Source of the DNA: Algicoccus sp048820935
GTDB lineage: Bacteria; Pseudomonadota; Gammaproteobacteria; Burkholderiales; Burkholderiaceae_B
Length of the DNA stretch: 64,000 bases
Assembly (NCBI RefSeq): GCF_048820935.1
Contig: NZ_JBMERD010000006.1
Coordinates: forward strand, 130,647-194,646
Direction of reading: 5' to 3'
Below, one piece after another: positions 36,506 to 43,867 of this stretch; positions within the stretch are counted from its first letter, which is position 1, and every line of letters begins with the position of its first letter. A program made the position numbers and the translations under genes. Below the pieces are notes generated by a model. It had not been told where the DNA came from, made no database searches, and was given only the letters and a program-made list of their open reading frames with translations.

Positions 36506-37572
36506 TCATCCTGCTTTGGCTTCTCAGGCTCGGCAACTGGGGGTTCACCTAGAGTCACCACCCCAAAATGCTCACGAACCTTGTTCTCGATCTCATGGGC
36601 AAGCAATGGGTTTTCGCGCAAATATTCACGAACATTGTCTTTACCCTGACCAATGCGAGTCCCACTGTAGCTATACCAAGAACCCGCTTTGTCGACAACA
36701 CCGGCTTGAACACCCAAGTCAATAATTTCACCTTGACGTGAAATACCAGCACCATACATGATGTCAAACTCAGCTTGTTTGAATGGTGGTGCGACTTTAT
36801 TTTTAACGACTTTGACACGCGTTTCGTTACCGATGATCTCATCGCCCTTTTTAATGGCACCAATGCGTCGGATATCCAAACGAACCGATGAGTAGAACTT
36901 CAGCGCATTTCCACCTGTCGTGGTTTCTGGGCTACCAAACATCACACCAATTTTCATACGAATCTGGTTAATAAAGATCACCATGCAATTCGTACGTTTA
37001 ATGGTAGCAGTCAGCTTACGTAGCGCCTGACTCATTAAGCGCGCTTGAAGACCGGGTAAAGAGTCACCCATTTCACCTTCAATCTCTGCTTTGGGCACCA
37101 ATGCAGCCACTGAGTCAATCACAATCAAATCCACCGACCCAGAACGTACCAAAGCATCGGTAATTTCTAGAGCCTGCTCACCCGTATCTGGCTGTGAAAT
37201 CAGCAAATCGGTCAGATTCACACCCAAGCGAGATGCGTACTGCACATCCAAAGCATGCTCAGCATCTACAAACGCGCATACACCGTTGAGCTTTTGCATT
37301 TCGGCAATTGCTTGCAAGGCCAACGTTGTTTTCCCAGAAGATTCTGGTCCATAAATTTCAATCACGCGCCCCCGGGGCAGCCCACCGACGCCCAAAGCAA
37401 TGTCCAGTCCAAGTGAGCCTGTGGAGACCACCTGAATGTCATGCTCCACCTCGTTATCACCGTAACGCATGATGGAACCCTTACCGAACTGCTTTTCAAT
37501 TTGAGAAAGCGCCGCCGCCAGTGCTTTACTTTTTTCTGAATTCGCAACTGACTTCGTAGACTTATCGCTCAT
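36502..37572 (-). CDS. recA: Recombinase RecA
   Basis: Strand-exchange recombinase and co-protease for LexA. 356 residues. Walker A GPESSGKTTL, Walker B LIVIDSVAALV, L1/L2 loop region with FINQIRMKIGVMFGSPETTT and TGGNALKFYSSVRLDIR (each shown as part). Acidic tail ends KPKQDE. Preceded on its strand by a promoter overlapped by an LexA-type SOS box, leaving a leader of roughly 190 bases. Confidence 0.99.
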   Translation of the reverse strand: MSDKSTKSVANSEKSKALAAALSQIEKQFGKGSIMRYGDNEVEHDIQVVSTGSLGLDIALGVGGLPRGRVIEIYGPESSGKTTLALQAIAEMQKLNGVCAFVDAEHALDVQYASRLGVNLTDLLISQPDTGEQALEITDALVRSGSVDLIVIDSVAALVPKAEIEGEMGDSLPGLQARLMSQALRKLTATIKRTNCMVIFINQIRMKIGVMFGSPETTTGGNALKFYSSVRLDIRRIGAIKKGDEIIGNETRVKVVKNKVAPPFKQAEFDIMYGAGISRQGEIIDLGVQAGVVDKAGSWYSYSGTRIGQGKDNVREYLRENPLLAHEIENKVREHFGVVTLGEPPVAEPEKPKQDE

Positions 37573-37756
37573 ATAAAAATTCCCTTAACTGAACGTGAAA
37601 CTAGAGAAACAGCAACATCACGCATGAGTCGATTTTTAACGACTGGTCGATTTGCCGCACAAGATATTCATCGTATCGCATGGTGAGTTAAACCTGCGAG
37701 ATATCGTAATCATCTGCCAGATGATTTGTCATGTTTAATTATGACATCTCATATTA

Positions 37757-37772
37757 CTGTATTTATGAACAG
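37757..37772. promoter_or_regulatory. LexA-type SOS box upstream of recA
   Basis: CTGTATTTATGAACAG has the CTGT-N8-ACAG layout of the proteobacterial LexA site without a mismatch in the arms. It overlaps the -10 element of the recA promoter, where LexA would block polymerase. It lies about 180 bases from the opposite regulator gene, so an effect there is possible but less direct. Confidence 0.88.
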
Positions 37773-37798
37773 TATAGATAATTTATAACGTAACGCAA
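37771..37798 (-). promoter_or_regulatory. recA promoter
   Basis: On the minus strand TTGCGT and TATACT are 16 bases apart. The -10 element overlaps the first bases of the SOS box. The rest of the 377-base recA/regulator gap is AT-rich and holds no gene. Confidence 0.7.
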
Positions 37799-37949
37799 CG
37801 AATAATTTCAGGAAAAACAGATTTGAACAAGAGAAATATGCGTATCAACACATCCTTGATTGTTTCAGTGTGTAGAATGGTGATTATCGCTAAATCCTTA
37901 GCAAGTATCGCCTGAATTCTGCGACCACACTGACTATTGGACCTGCATT

Positions 37950-38672
37950 GTGAGAATTCTGATTGTTGAAGATGACCATGCACTCGCAGATGCCCTAACG
38001 CAATCACTGAGACAACTGGGCTATGCAACCGATGCCGTCAATAATGGCATGACTGCGGATACTGTGTTGCGCACGCAACATTTCGATCTCTTAATCTTAG
38101 ATCTCGGCCTACCAGGTCTTTCTGGCGTTGAAGTTCTGCAAAACTTACGCGCACACAACAACACACTCCCTGTCCTCATCCTAACGGCTTCAGATTCTGT
38201 AGAGCAGCGCGTACGCCTACTTGATGCTGGTGCAGATGACTTTATGTCCAAGCCATGCTCATCTCGAGAATTTGAAGCACGGGTTCGCGCCTTAATTCGG
38301 CGTACTTCAGGAACTGGAAACCCCTTGTTACGCTACGACACACTGACATTCGATCAAGTCGGGCGTACCGTGACAGTGAACAATCAACCACTACCACTAT
38401 CAGCCCGTGAAATCAGTCTGCTCGAAATCTTTCTGATGCGCGTTGGACAAATCATCAATAAACATCAAATCGTCGACTTCTTATGCCAATGGGGTGAAGA
38501 AGTGACAGTTAATGCAGTTGAGGTTTACGTCTATCGATTACGTAAAAAACTCGAAAGTAGCGGCGTTCATATTGCCACAGTCCGTGGACTTGGCTATTGC
38601 TTACAAAAGCCTGACCCCCAAAACCACGCAAGTCCTCAACACGTCCCACCTCCAAACGACATCCATCAATAA
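37950..38672 (+). CDS. OmpR/PhoB-type response regulator without adjacent kinase
   Basis: Receiver domain (residues 1-115) with acidic residues EDD at 7-9, phospho-acceptor D51 in LLILDLGLPGLSG and the lysine in MSKPC; C-terminal winged helix (about 130-220) with LSAREISLLEIFL and VEVYVYRLRKKL. Similar to the QseB/TctD group. GTG start without an evident ribosome site. A 15-residue His/Pro/Asn-rich tail follows the winged helix. No histidine kinase lies on either side, so its partner is elsewhere or absent. Confidence 0.92.
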   Translation: MRILIVEDDHALADALTQSLRQLGYATDAVNNGMTADTVLRTQHFDLLILDLGLPGLSGVEVLQNLRAHNNTLPVLILTASDSVEQRVRLLDAGADDFMSKPCSSREFEARVRALIRRTSGTGNPLLRYDTLTFDQVGRTVTVNNQPLPLSAREISLLEIFLMRVGQIINKHQIVDFLCQWGEEVTVNAVEVYVYRLRKKLESSGVHIATVRGLGYCLQKPDPQNHASPQHVPPPNDIHQ

Positions 38673-38798
38673 TTGAAATTCACATCGAAATCGCTTCGAG
38701 CAATCATGCTTGTTTTGCGGAGTGAAACACGCAATTACAGATATCTACCTGCTTGTTGTCCCTTATGGCAGACTGTCATGAATCGTTTAGGTAGAGAA

Positions 38799-38814
38799 AC
38801 TCACTTAAGTGAGT
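38799..38814. repeat. Perfect 16-base palindrome in gene-free region
   Basis: ACTCACTTAAGTGAGT is its own reverse complement over all 16 bases. It lies 127 bases after the orphan regulator stop with no gene on either side. The form suits a dimeric repressor or regulator operator, possibly serving a promoter for the transcript that ends at the tandem terminators downstream. Confidence 0.5.
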
Positions 38815-38895
38815 GATTACTGATCGTCACTTCCATGCAACAGATTATTCAAACCTGTCAGCTTGGTGTCAGGTTAATCGCCTATGATGCCTGCT

Positions 38896-39126
38896 GATGT
38901 GTTTTGAATTTCAAAAGGCTGTCTTCTAAAACACAACACATCACAAATCTGGCACAGTTTCAAAAACAACAATTCAATGTGAGGAAGAGAATTCAAATCA
39001 GCGATCGCCCCATTCATGTAGAGTCAAACCAAGTGAGATGACGCTGGTTTATAGTCCCCCGCCGGATGGGACTGCTGCACCCTACCGGCTTTTTAGCCCC
39101 TTCATGCAAATGAAGGGGTTTTTTTT
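38896..39126 (+). ncRNA. Candidate structured non-coding transcript before rdgC
   Basis: The 569 bases between the orphan regulator and rdgC contain no open gene. This part holds an inverted repeat GATGTGT / ACACATC enclosing TTTTG / CAAAA, then unstructured sequence, and ends in two consecutive terminator hairpins. Either it is an independent small RNA or a long 3' tail of the regulator transcript. I did not recognise 6S RNA, tmRNA or SRP RNA in it, and I could not place a good promoter. The 5' end given is a guess. Confidence 0.3.
39061..39126 (+). terminator. Tandem rho-independent terminators
   Basis: First hairpin: GCCGG / CCGGC with inner GGG / CCC pairs, followed by five thymines. Second: CCCCTTCAT / ATGAAGGGG closed by a GCAA tetraloop and followed by eight thymines. 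The second is among the strongest terminators in the window. Confidence 0.9.
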
Positions 39127-39241
39127 ACGGAATGGCTAGCTATTTATCTCACGGATAAAAACAACCACTGGGAAGACTTCTGGTTGACACTTCGCCTGCT
39201 TGCACTAAACTTGTTCACTTTTTACTGAGCGAGTCAAACAT

Positions 39242-40144
39242 ATGTGGTTCAAAAATCTCAAAGTCTTCAGACTGGCCAATCACTGGACTAAACACTGGAG
39301 TGAGATCGACCAAGCGCTGGCCAGTCATCGCTTCACCCCTTCAGATTCTTTAAGTGCGGTTTCTCAAGGTTGGGTGCCTCCTCGAGAAGATGATGATCGC
39401 CTAGCGGTCAATATCAATGGCCAAATTCTGATGGCATTGCGGATTGAAAAAAAACTACTACCCGCAACCGTTGTCAATCAGGAGGTCAAAGAGCGCGCTC
39501 AAGTCCTAGAAGCAGAGCAAGGCTATCGCCCTGGTCGCAAGCAGTTGCGTGATCTCAAAGAAATGGTCATCGAGTCACTCATGCCGCGCGCCTTCAGTAT
39601 TGCCCGTGATGTACGTGTCTGGATTGATCCGGTCAACCAATGGCTCGTCATTGATGCTGCCGCTAATGCACAGACCGAAGACGTTCTTTCAGCGTTAGGT
39701 AAGAGCCTACACCCCTACCCAGCTGAACCTTTACGTTTGGAGAAATCTAGTGCCCAGCTTATGACCGACTGGTCTATCAAGGCACAAGCTGACGAAGGCT
39801 TTACGATTGATGCAGATAGTCAGTGGCAATCTTCTGGCGATATTACAGGCGTTATTCGTTACGCCAAACATCATGTCGATTTACCGACCATCACGCAGCA
39901 TGTTGAAAATGGCTATCAATGCACACGTTTGGCACTCACTTGGGAAGATCGGATCAGTTTTGTGTTGACCGAAGAATCGGACCTACGACGCATACAACCG
40001 CTCGATATTCTGGAAGAGCGTGCGCAAGCCGATGCCACACTCAATGAATCCGAACGTTTAGATGCAGACTTCACACTCATGACGCACGAATTACAAAACA
40101 TGCTCAATGCTGTGATGCGTGCTCTCCAAGAGCAACGCGATTAA
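39242..40144 (+). CDS. rdgC: Recombination-associated protein RdgC
   Basis: Ring-shaped DNA-binding protein that restrains RecA loading. 300 residues, the E. coli size. N-terminal MWFKNLKVFRL, the segment GWVPPREDDDRLAVN and RPGRKQLRDLKEMVIESL are family signatures. It lies close to recA-recX, which puts two RecA modulators in the same neighbourhood. Transcribed from its own promoter after the strong terminators. Confidence 0.95.
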   Translation: MWFKNLKVFRLANHWTKHWSEIDQALASHRFTPSDSLSAVSQGWVPPREDDDRLAVNINGQILMALRIEKKLLPATVVNQEVKERAQVLEAEQGYRPGRKQLRDLKEMVIESLMPRAFSIARDVRVWIDPVNQWLVIDAAANAQTEDVLSALGKSLHPYPAEPLRLEKSSAQLMTDWSIKAQADEGFTIDADSQWQSSGDITGVIRYAKHHVDLPTITQHVENGYQCTRLALTWEDRISFVLTEESDLRRIQPLDILEERAQADATLNESERLDADFTLMTHELQNMLNAVMRALQEQRD

Positions 40145-40262
40145 GTAGATCAACCCTAACCATTGAAGCAATTGGGCGACCTTGCAGTCGTCCAATGCTT
40201 TTAGGTAAAACAATTCTGAATCACAACCTACGTTTCTATCAACACTGAATAGGCTGCATCTG

Positions 40263-40607
40263 ATGCTAGAAGATTTTGATATTTTCCCTCTAGAGTCCTT
40301 GGGTGCACAACTGACTCAAATTCGTCTTACCGCTAAGCCCAGTGTGTATGACGCACTCGGCGAGTTTTCAGTCACCATCATTCTAGTAGTGGGCCCGCCT
40401 GATCCTGGTCTCTTACCTGAGCTGATTCCTGAAGAAATCTTTGAGCGTGGCCACCCTATCCACGTCGGCGCATTAAGCTCTGACGATCCCACCCCATTGC
40501 ACACGATGTTCGACCTAATCGAACTCATGAATGACGAAGAAATCGTAGTTTTCTTATGTGAAGATCAAAACACGTGGTTTCGCGCTACGAATCTGCTTGA
40601 TCGCTAG
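40263..40607 (+). CDS. Hypothetical acidic protein after rdgC
   Basis: 114 residues, strongly acidic, no signal peptide or membrane helix. No family recognised. Hydrophobic beta-like strands (FSVTIILVVG, EEIVVFLCE) alternate with proline-rich acidic loops, which suggests a small globular domain. The frame is open for its whole length with ordinary codon use, but the ribosome site is weak and its end overlaps the convergent permease gene by 23 bases. Probably real; function unknown. Confidence 0.55.
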   Translation: MLEDFDIFPLESLGAQLTQIRLTAKPSVYDALGEFSVTIILVVGPPDPGLLPELIPEEIFERGHPIHVGALSSDDPTPLHTMFDLIELMNDEEIVVFLCEDQNTWFRATNLLDR

Positions 40608-41742
40608 ATCTTGGGTCTGATGCTGTCGACGACTGATCCACTTGAGGCGGTACGTCTGATTCATCAATGTCAATGAGTGAAGGCTGATTGTCATTCATGA
40701 CTCGAAACAGATCCCAGGCCACCAAAAACAACACGGCAATCAAAGGTCCTGCCACAAACCCACTTAAACCAAACAGGCTTAAACCACCTAAAGTCGACAA
40801 CAGAACCAGATAGTCGGGCAAACGTGTATCTTTGCCAACCAAAATGGGTCTTAAAACATTGTCGACTAGGCTGATCACCAACAAGCCGTACAGTCCAAGA
40901 ACGACACCCTTGTAAATATCACCCGTTGCCAAACAGTAAACTGCAACTGGGCCCCAGACCAAACCAGCCCCTACCGCAGGCAATAACGATAAGACCGCCA
41001 TCACGGCACCCCACAACGTCGGTTGTGGAATGTTCAGCACCCAAAAAATCAGCCCACCCAAAATACCCTGGCAAACAGCCACAGCAACGTTGCCCTTAAT
41101 GGTGGCACGTACAACCGTCGCCACCCGACTCATAAACCTTGTTTTATGTGTGCTACTCAAAGGAATCGCATCAGTAATCAGATTTGAGAGCTTCTCACCA
41201 TCCCGCAGCAAAAAGAACATCAGATACAACATAATGCCCAGTTCAATGACGAACATAAATGTGTTTTGTCCAAGATTAAAAGCTTGATTACCGATAAGCT
41301 GCACAGCCTGCTTGGCAAATTGCGAAATATTGTCTTTCATTGCCTCTAGATTCGAAAACCCCATGTGGTCAAGCCAGCGATGCACTGTCGGTGGCACCCC
41401 ATTGAGAATTTTTTCATATAGATGTCCAGCATCAAACGACCCACTTTGAATGCTTTGATAAAGAACATAAAGCTCGGAAACCACTGACTGCGTAATGAAT
41501 GTAATCGGCAACAAAACGACCAGTATCGCAAGCAATAGCGTCAGCAAGGCGTTGACAGTGGGATAACGTGGCAGACGTTTTGTGAGACGCTTTTGAATCG
41601 GAAAAAACAAAATGGCCAAGACAACGGCCCAGAAAATACCCGTTGCAAAAGGCATCACCATCCACACAAACACTAGTGAGATAATGACCAAAAGAATCAA
41701 AAAGAAACGAACTTGCAAGATTTCAGACTTCACTGAGCCCAC
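40585..41742 (-). CDS. AI-2E/PerM family membrane transporter
   Basis: Inner-membrane protein of 385 residues with about eight helices; the family contains TqsA (autoinducer-2 exporter) and sodium/proton antiporter-like members, so the substrate cannot be named. Family parts: paired N-terminal helices, a periplasmic helical region (about 60-150), LLPAVGAGLVWGP, and the C-terminal helices LVLLSTLGGLSLFGLSGFVAGP (shown in part: GGLSLFGLSGFVAGP). Acidic Asp/Ser-rich cytoplasmic tail. Confidence 0.9.
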   Translation of the reverse strand: MGSVKSEILQVRFFLILLVIISLVFVWMVMPFATGIFWAVVLAILFFPIQKRLTKRLPRYPTVNALLTLLLAILVVLLPITFITQSVVSELYVLYQSIQSGSFDAGHLYEKILNGVPPTVHRWLDHMGFSNLEAMKDNISQFAKQAVQLIGNQAFNLGQNTFMFVIELGIMLYLMFFLLRDGEKLSNLITDAIPLSSTHKTRFMSRVATVVRATIKGNVAVAVCQGILGGLIFWVLNIPQPTLWGAVMAVLSLLPAVGAGLVWGPVAVYCLATGDIYKGVVLGLYGLLVISLVDNVLRPILVGKDTRLPDYLVLLSTLGGLSLFGLSGFVAGPLIAVLFLVAWDLFRVMNDNQPSLIDIDESDVPPQVDQSSTASDPRSSDQADS

Positions 41743-41830
41743 CCAGATTCAAAGAGATGCGATGTCTTCGCGCACTGTTGTGACTATACACAAGCTAGAA
41801 GCTGATTGTGCCGACAAATTGTTTCATCAG

Positions 41831-41859
41831 TTGTATTTGAGAACTATTTGTTATATAAT
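41831..41859 (+). promoter_or_regulatory. Sigma-70 promoter of trxC
   Basis: TTGTAT and a perfect TATAAT separated by 17 bases, 37 bases before the trxC start and followed by a short AT-rich leader. The best -10/-35 match seen in the window. Confidence 0.8.
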
Positions 41860-41896
41860 TTTATATATTAAGAAAATACTAATCAGGAGCTTCCGT

Positions 41897-42337
41897 ATGC
41901 AAATCAGATGCCCGCACTGTCAAAAAACAAATCGAGCACCAACCAACCGTCTGCATGAAAACCCACAATGCGGAGCTTGTCAGCAACCCATACTGGGTCA
42001 GGTAATTGAACTCAATGGCGCATCATTGCAAGAAGTTGTCACAACAAACGCTCTGCCCATGATTGTTGATTTCTGGGCACCTTGGTGTGGTCCGTGTCGG
42101 ATGTTTGCACCGACCTTTGAAGCAGCCGCAAAAGAATATGGTGGGCAGCTCTTGTTTACCAAAGTGAATACGCAAGAAGAACAAGAAGCGGCAGCAACTT
42201 ATCAGATTCGCTCTATCCCGACACTTGCGGTTTTTCACGGTGGTCAAGAAATTGGACGCGTCTCGGGCGCGCTCCCAGCAACACAATTAAACCAACTCAT
42301 TGATGAAATCATCAGCAAAACAACCACTTCAGCCTAA
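41897..42337 (+). CDS. trxC: Thioredoxin 2 with N-terminal zinc finger
   Basis: Cytosolic disulfide reductase important in oxidative stress. 146 residues. Zinc ligands C5, C8, C25 and C28 (CPHC and CGAC), then a thioredoxin fold with active site WCGPC at 63-67 and the cis-proline in SIPTLAVF. AGGAG lies seven bases before the ATG. The reading frame is open upstream, but that part is antisense to the permease gene. Transcribed alone. Confidence 0.96.
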   Translation: MQIRCPHCQKTNRAPTNRLHENPQCGACQQPILGQVIELNGASLQEVVTTNALPMIVDFWAPWCGPCRMFAPTFEAAAKEYGGQLLFTKVNTQEEQEAAATYQIRSIPTLAVFHGGQEIGRVSGALPATQLNQLIDEIISKTTTSA

Positions 42338-42346
42338 GTGAAGTGG
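42324..42346. terminator. Hairpin across the trxC stop codon
   Basis: CCACTTCA pairs with TGAAGTGG around a seven-base loop that contains the trxC stop. No thymine run. A second pair of arms, GGTGCAAAA / TTTTGCACC, follows and reaches into the convergent pyruvate kinase gene. Confidence 0.5.
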
Positions 42347-42374
42347 CCTCAGACATAAGGTGCAAAACACACGT

Positions 42375-43841
42375 TTAAATTGTTTCATCCGTTTTTTGCA
42401 CCCAATCATCGACCCACGCAATACGCAATAAGTTGGTCGTACCTGAAACACCAAATGGTGTACCTGCCGCAATCAAAATGGCCTTCTTTGGTTTCGCAAA
42501 CCCATGGCGCACCACCGCTTGTGTGGAATGCTCCATGATCTCATCTGCACTGCACACTTGAGGTGCTTGCGTGGAGTGAACCCCCCACACCAAACTTAAT
42601 CGTCTAGCGACTGACAAATAAGGTGTCATGCTCACAATCGCACTGCGTGGTCGCTCATGCGCCACACGCAAGGCTGTCGCACCTGATGCGGTAAATGCCA
42701 CGGTGGCAGACACATCCAAGGCATCGGCTACGGTCCGAATGGCCGCCGAAATTGCATCACGCCCCGAACCGTCACGATGTGACTGTACAGCTTGCATCGT
42801 GTCACGCTGTAAAGAATCCTGTTCTGTATTTCGGATAATTCGGTCCATCATATCGACGGCTTGAACCGGATATGTGCCTGAAGCCGATTCAGCAGATAAC
42901 ATCACCGCATCCACACCATCATAAATCGCACCCGCCACATCACTCACTTCTGCTCTAGTCGGCACCGGTGTCTGAATCATGGATTCCAGCATTTGCGTGG
43001 CCACCACCACAGGCTTGCCCATTTCTCGACACACGCGGATGATACGTTTTTGTAAAACAGGGACTTCTTCAGGTGGACTCTCAACCCCTAAATCACCTCT
43101 GGCAACCATCACAGCATCGGCTTGCGACACAATTTCCTCGAGCGCATCAAATACCGCTGGTTTTTCGAGTTTGGCCATCACCCAGGCACGATTGTCGACC
43201 AATGCTTTGAGCTCTTCAATGTCTTGTGCGCGCTGCACAAACGACAAAGCCACCCAATCAACACCGAGTTCTAAACCAAAAGCCAGATCACGCTTGTCTT
43301 TGTCCGTGAGCGCAGACAACGGCAAGATCGCACCTGGCACATTAACACCTTTGCGATCAGACAAAACACCGTCATTACAAACCTCAACACGCGCATGGGT
43401 TGCGTCTGAACGCAAGACTCGCAAGCGCACTTTACCATCATCAATCAGCAACATATCGCCAGCTTGGATCGCTGCAAAGATCTCTGGATGGGGCAAAGGC
43501 ACCCGCATCTCAGTGCCCAACGCAGCATCCTGATCCAGAATCAGCTGATCACCCGCTTTCACAGACAAATGGCCGCCTTCAATTAAGCCCAATCTGAGTT
43601 TAGGGCCTTGCAAGTCCATCAACACACCGATAGGACGATTAAACTCACGCTCAACTTGACGTACGAGTTCATAACGCCGGCGGTGATCGTCATAGGTGCC
43701 ATGGCTGAAATTAAATCGAAACACATCCGCACCTGCCTCAAACAAGTCACGAATTCGGTCCAACTCATCACTGGCAGGCCCTAATGTCGCAATGATTTTG
43801 GCGTTTCTTAATCGATGCGTCACTGTATCAAATGTTCTCAT
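42375..43841 (-). CDS. pyk: Pyruvate kinase
   Basis: Last step of glycolysis, PEP plus ADP to pyruvate plus ATP. 488 residues. NAKIIATLGPASDE at the start, VFRFNFSHGTYDDH, LMDLQGPKLRLG, the active-site signature VMAKLEKPAV and MVARGDLGVE, and a C-terminal effector domain. The chosen start MRTFDTVTHRL has GGAG eight bases upstream; four more codons are open. Lies just after pckG on the same strand (26 bases), placing opposing PEP reactions in one unit. Confidence 0.95.
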   Translation of the reverse strand: MRTFDTVTHRLRNAKIIATLGPASDELDRIRDLFEAGADVFRFNFSHGTYDDHRRRYELVRQVEREFNRPIGVLMDLQGPKLRLGLIEGGHLSVKAGDQLILDQDAALGTEMRVPLPHPEIFAAIQAGDMLLIDDGKVRLRVLRSDATHARVEVCNDGVLSDRKGVNVPGAILPLSALTDKDKRDLAFGLELGVDWVALSFVQRAQDIEELKALVDNRAWVMAKLEKPAVFDALEEIVSQADAVMVARGDLGVESPPEEVPVLQKRIIRVCREMGKPVVVATQMLESMIQTPVPTRAEVSDVAGAIYDGVDAVMLSAESASGTYPVQAVDMMDRIIRNTEQDSLQRDTMQAVQSHRDGSGRDAISAAIRTVADALDVSATVAFTASGATALRVAHERPRSAIVSMTPYLSVARRLSLVWGVHSTQAPQVCSADEIMEHSTQAVVRHGFAKPKKAILIAAGTPFGVSGTTNLLRIAWVDDWVQKTDETI

Positions 43842-43867
43842 CAATTTCTCCATGGCATCCAGTGCAC

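Noticed and set aside
38890..39126. 6S RNA or SRP RNA in the gene-free stretch
   Set aside because: I did not find the conserved SRP loop or a convincing 6S central bubble; kept only as an unnamed candidate transcript.
42979..43533. 184-codon plus-strand frame inside pyruvate kinase
   Set aside because: Ser/Thr-rich antisense frame; pyruvate kinase is certain.
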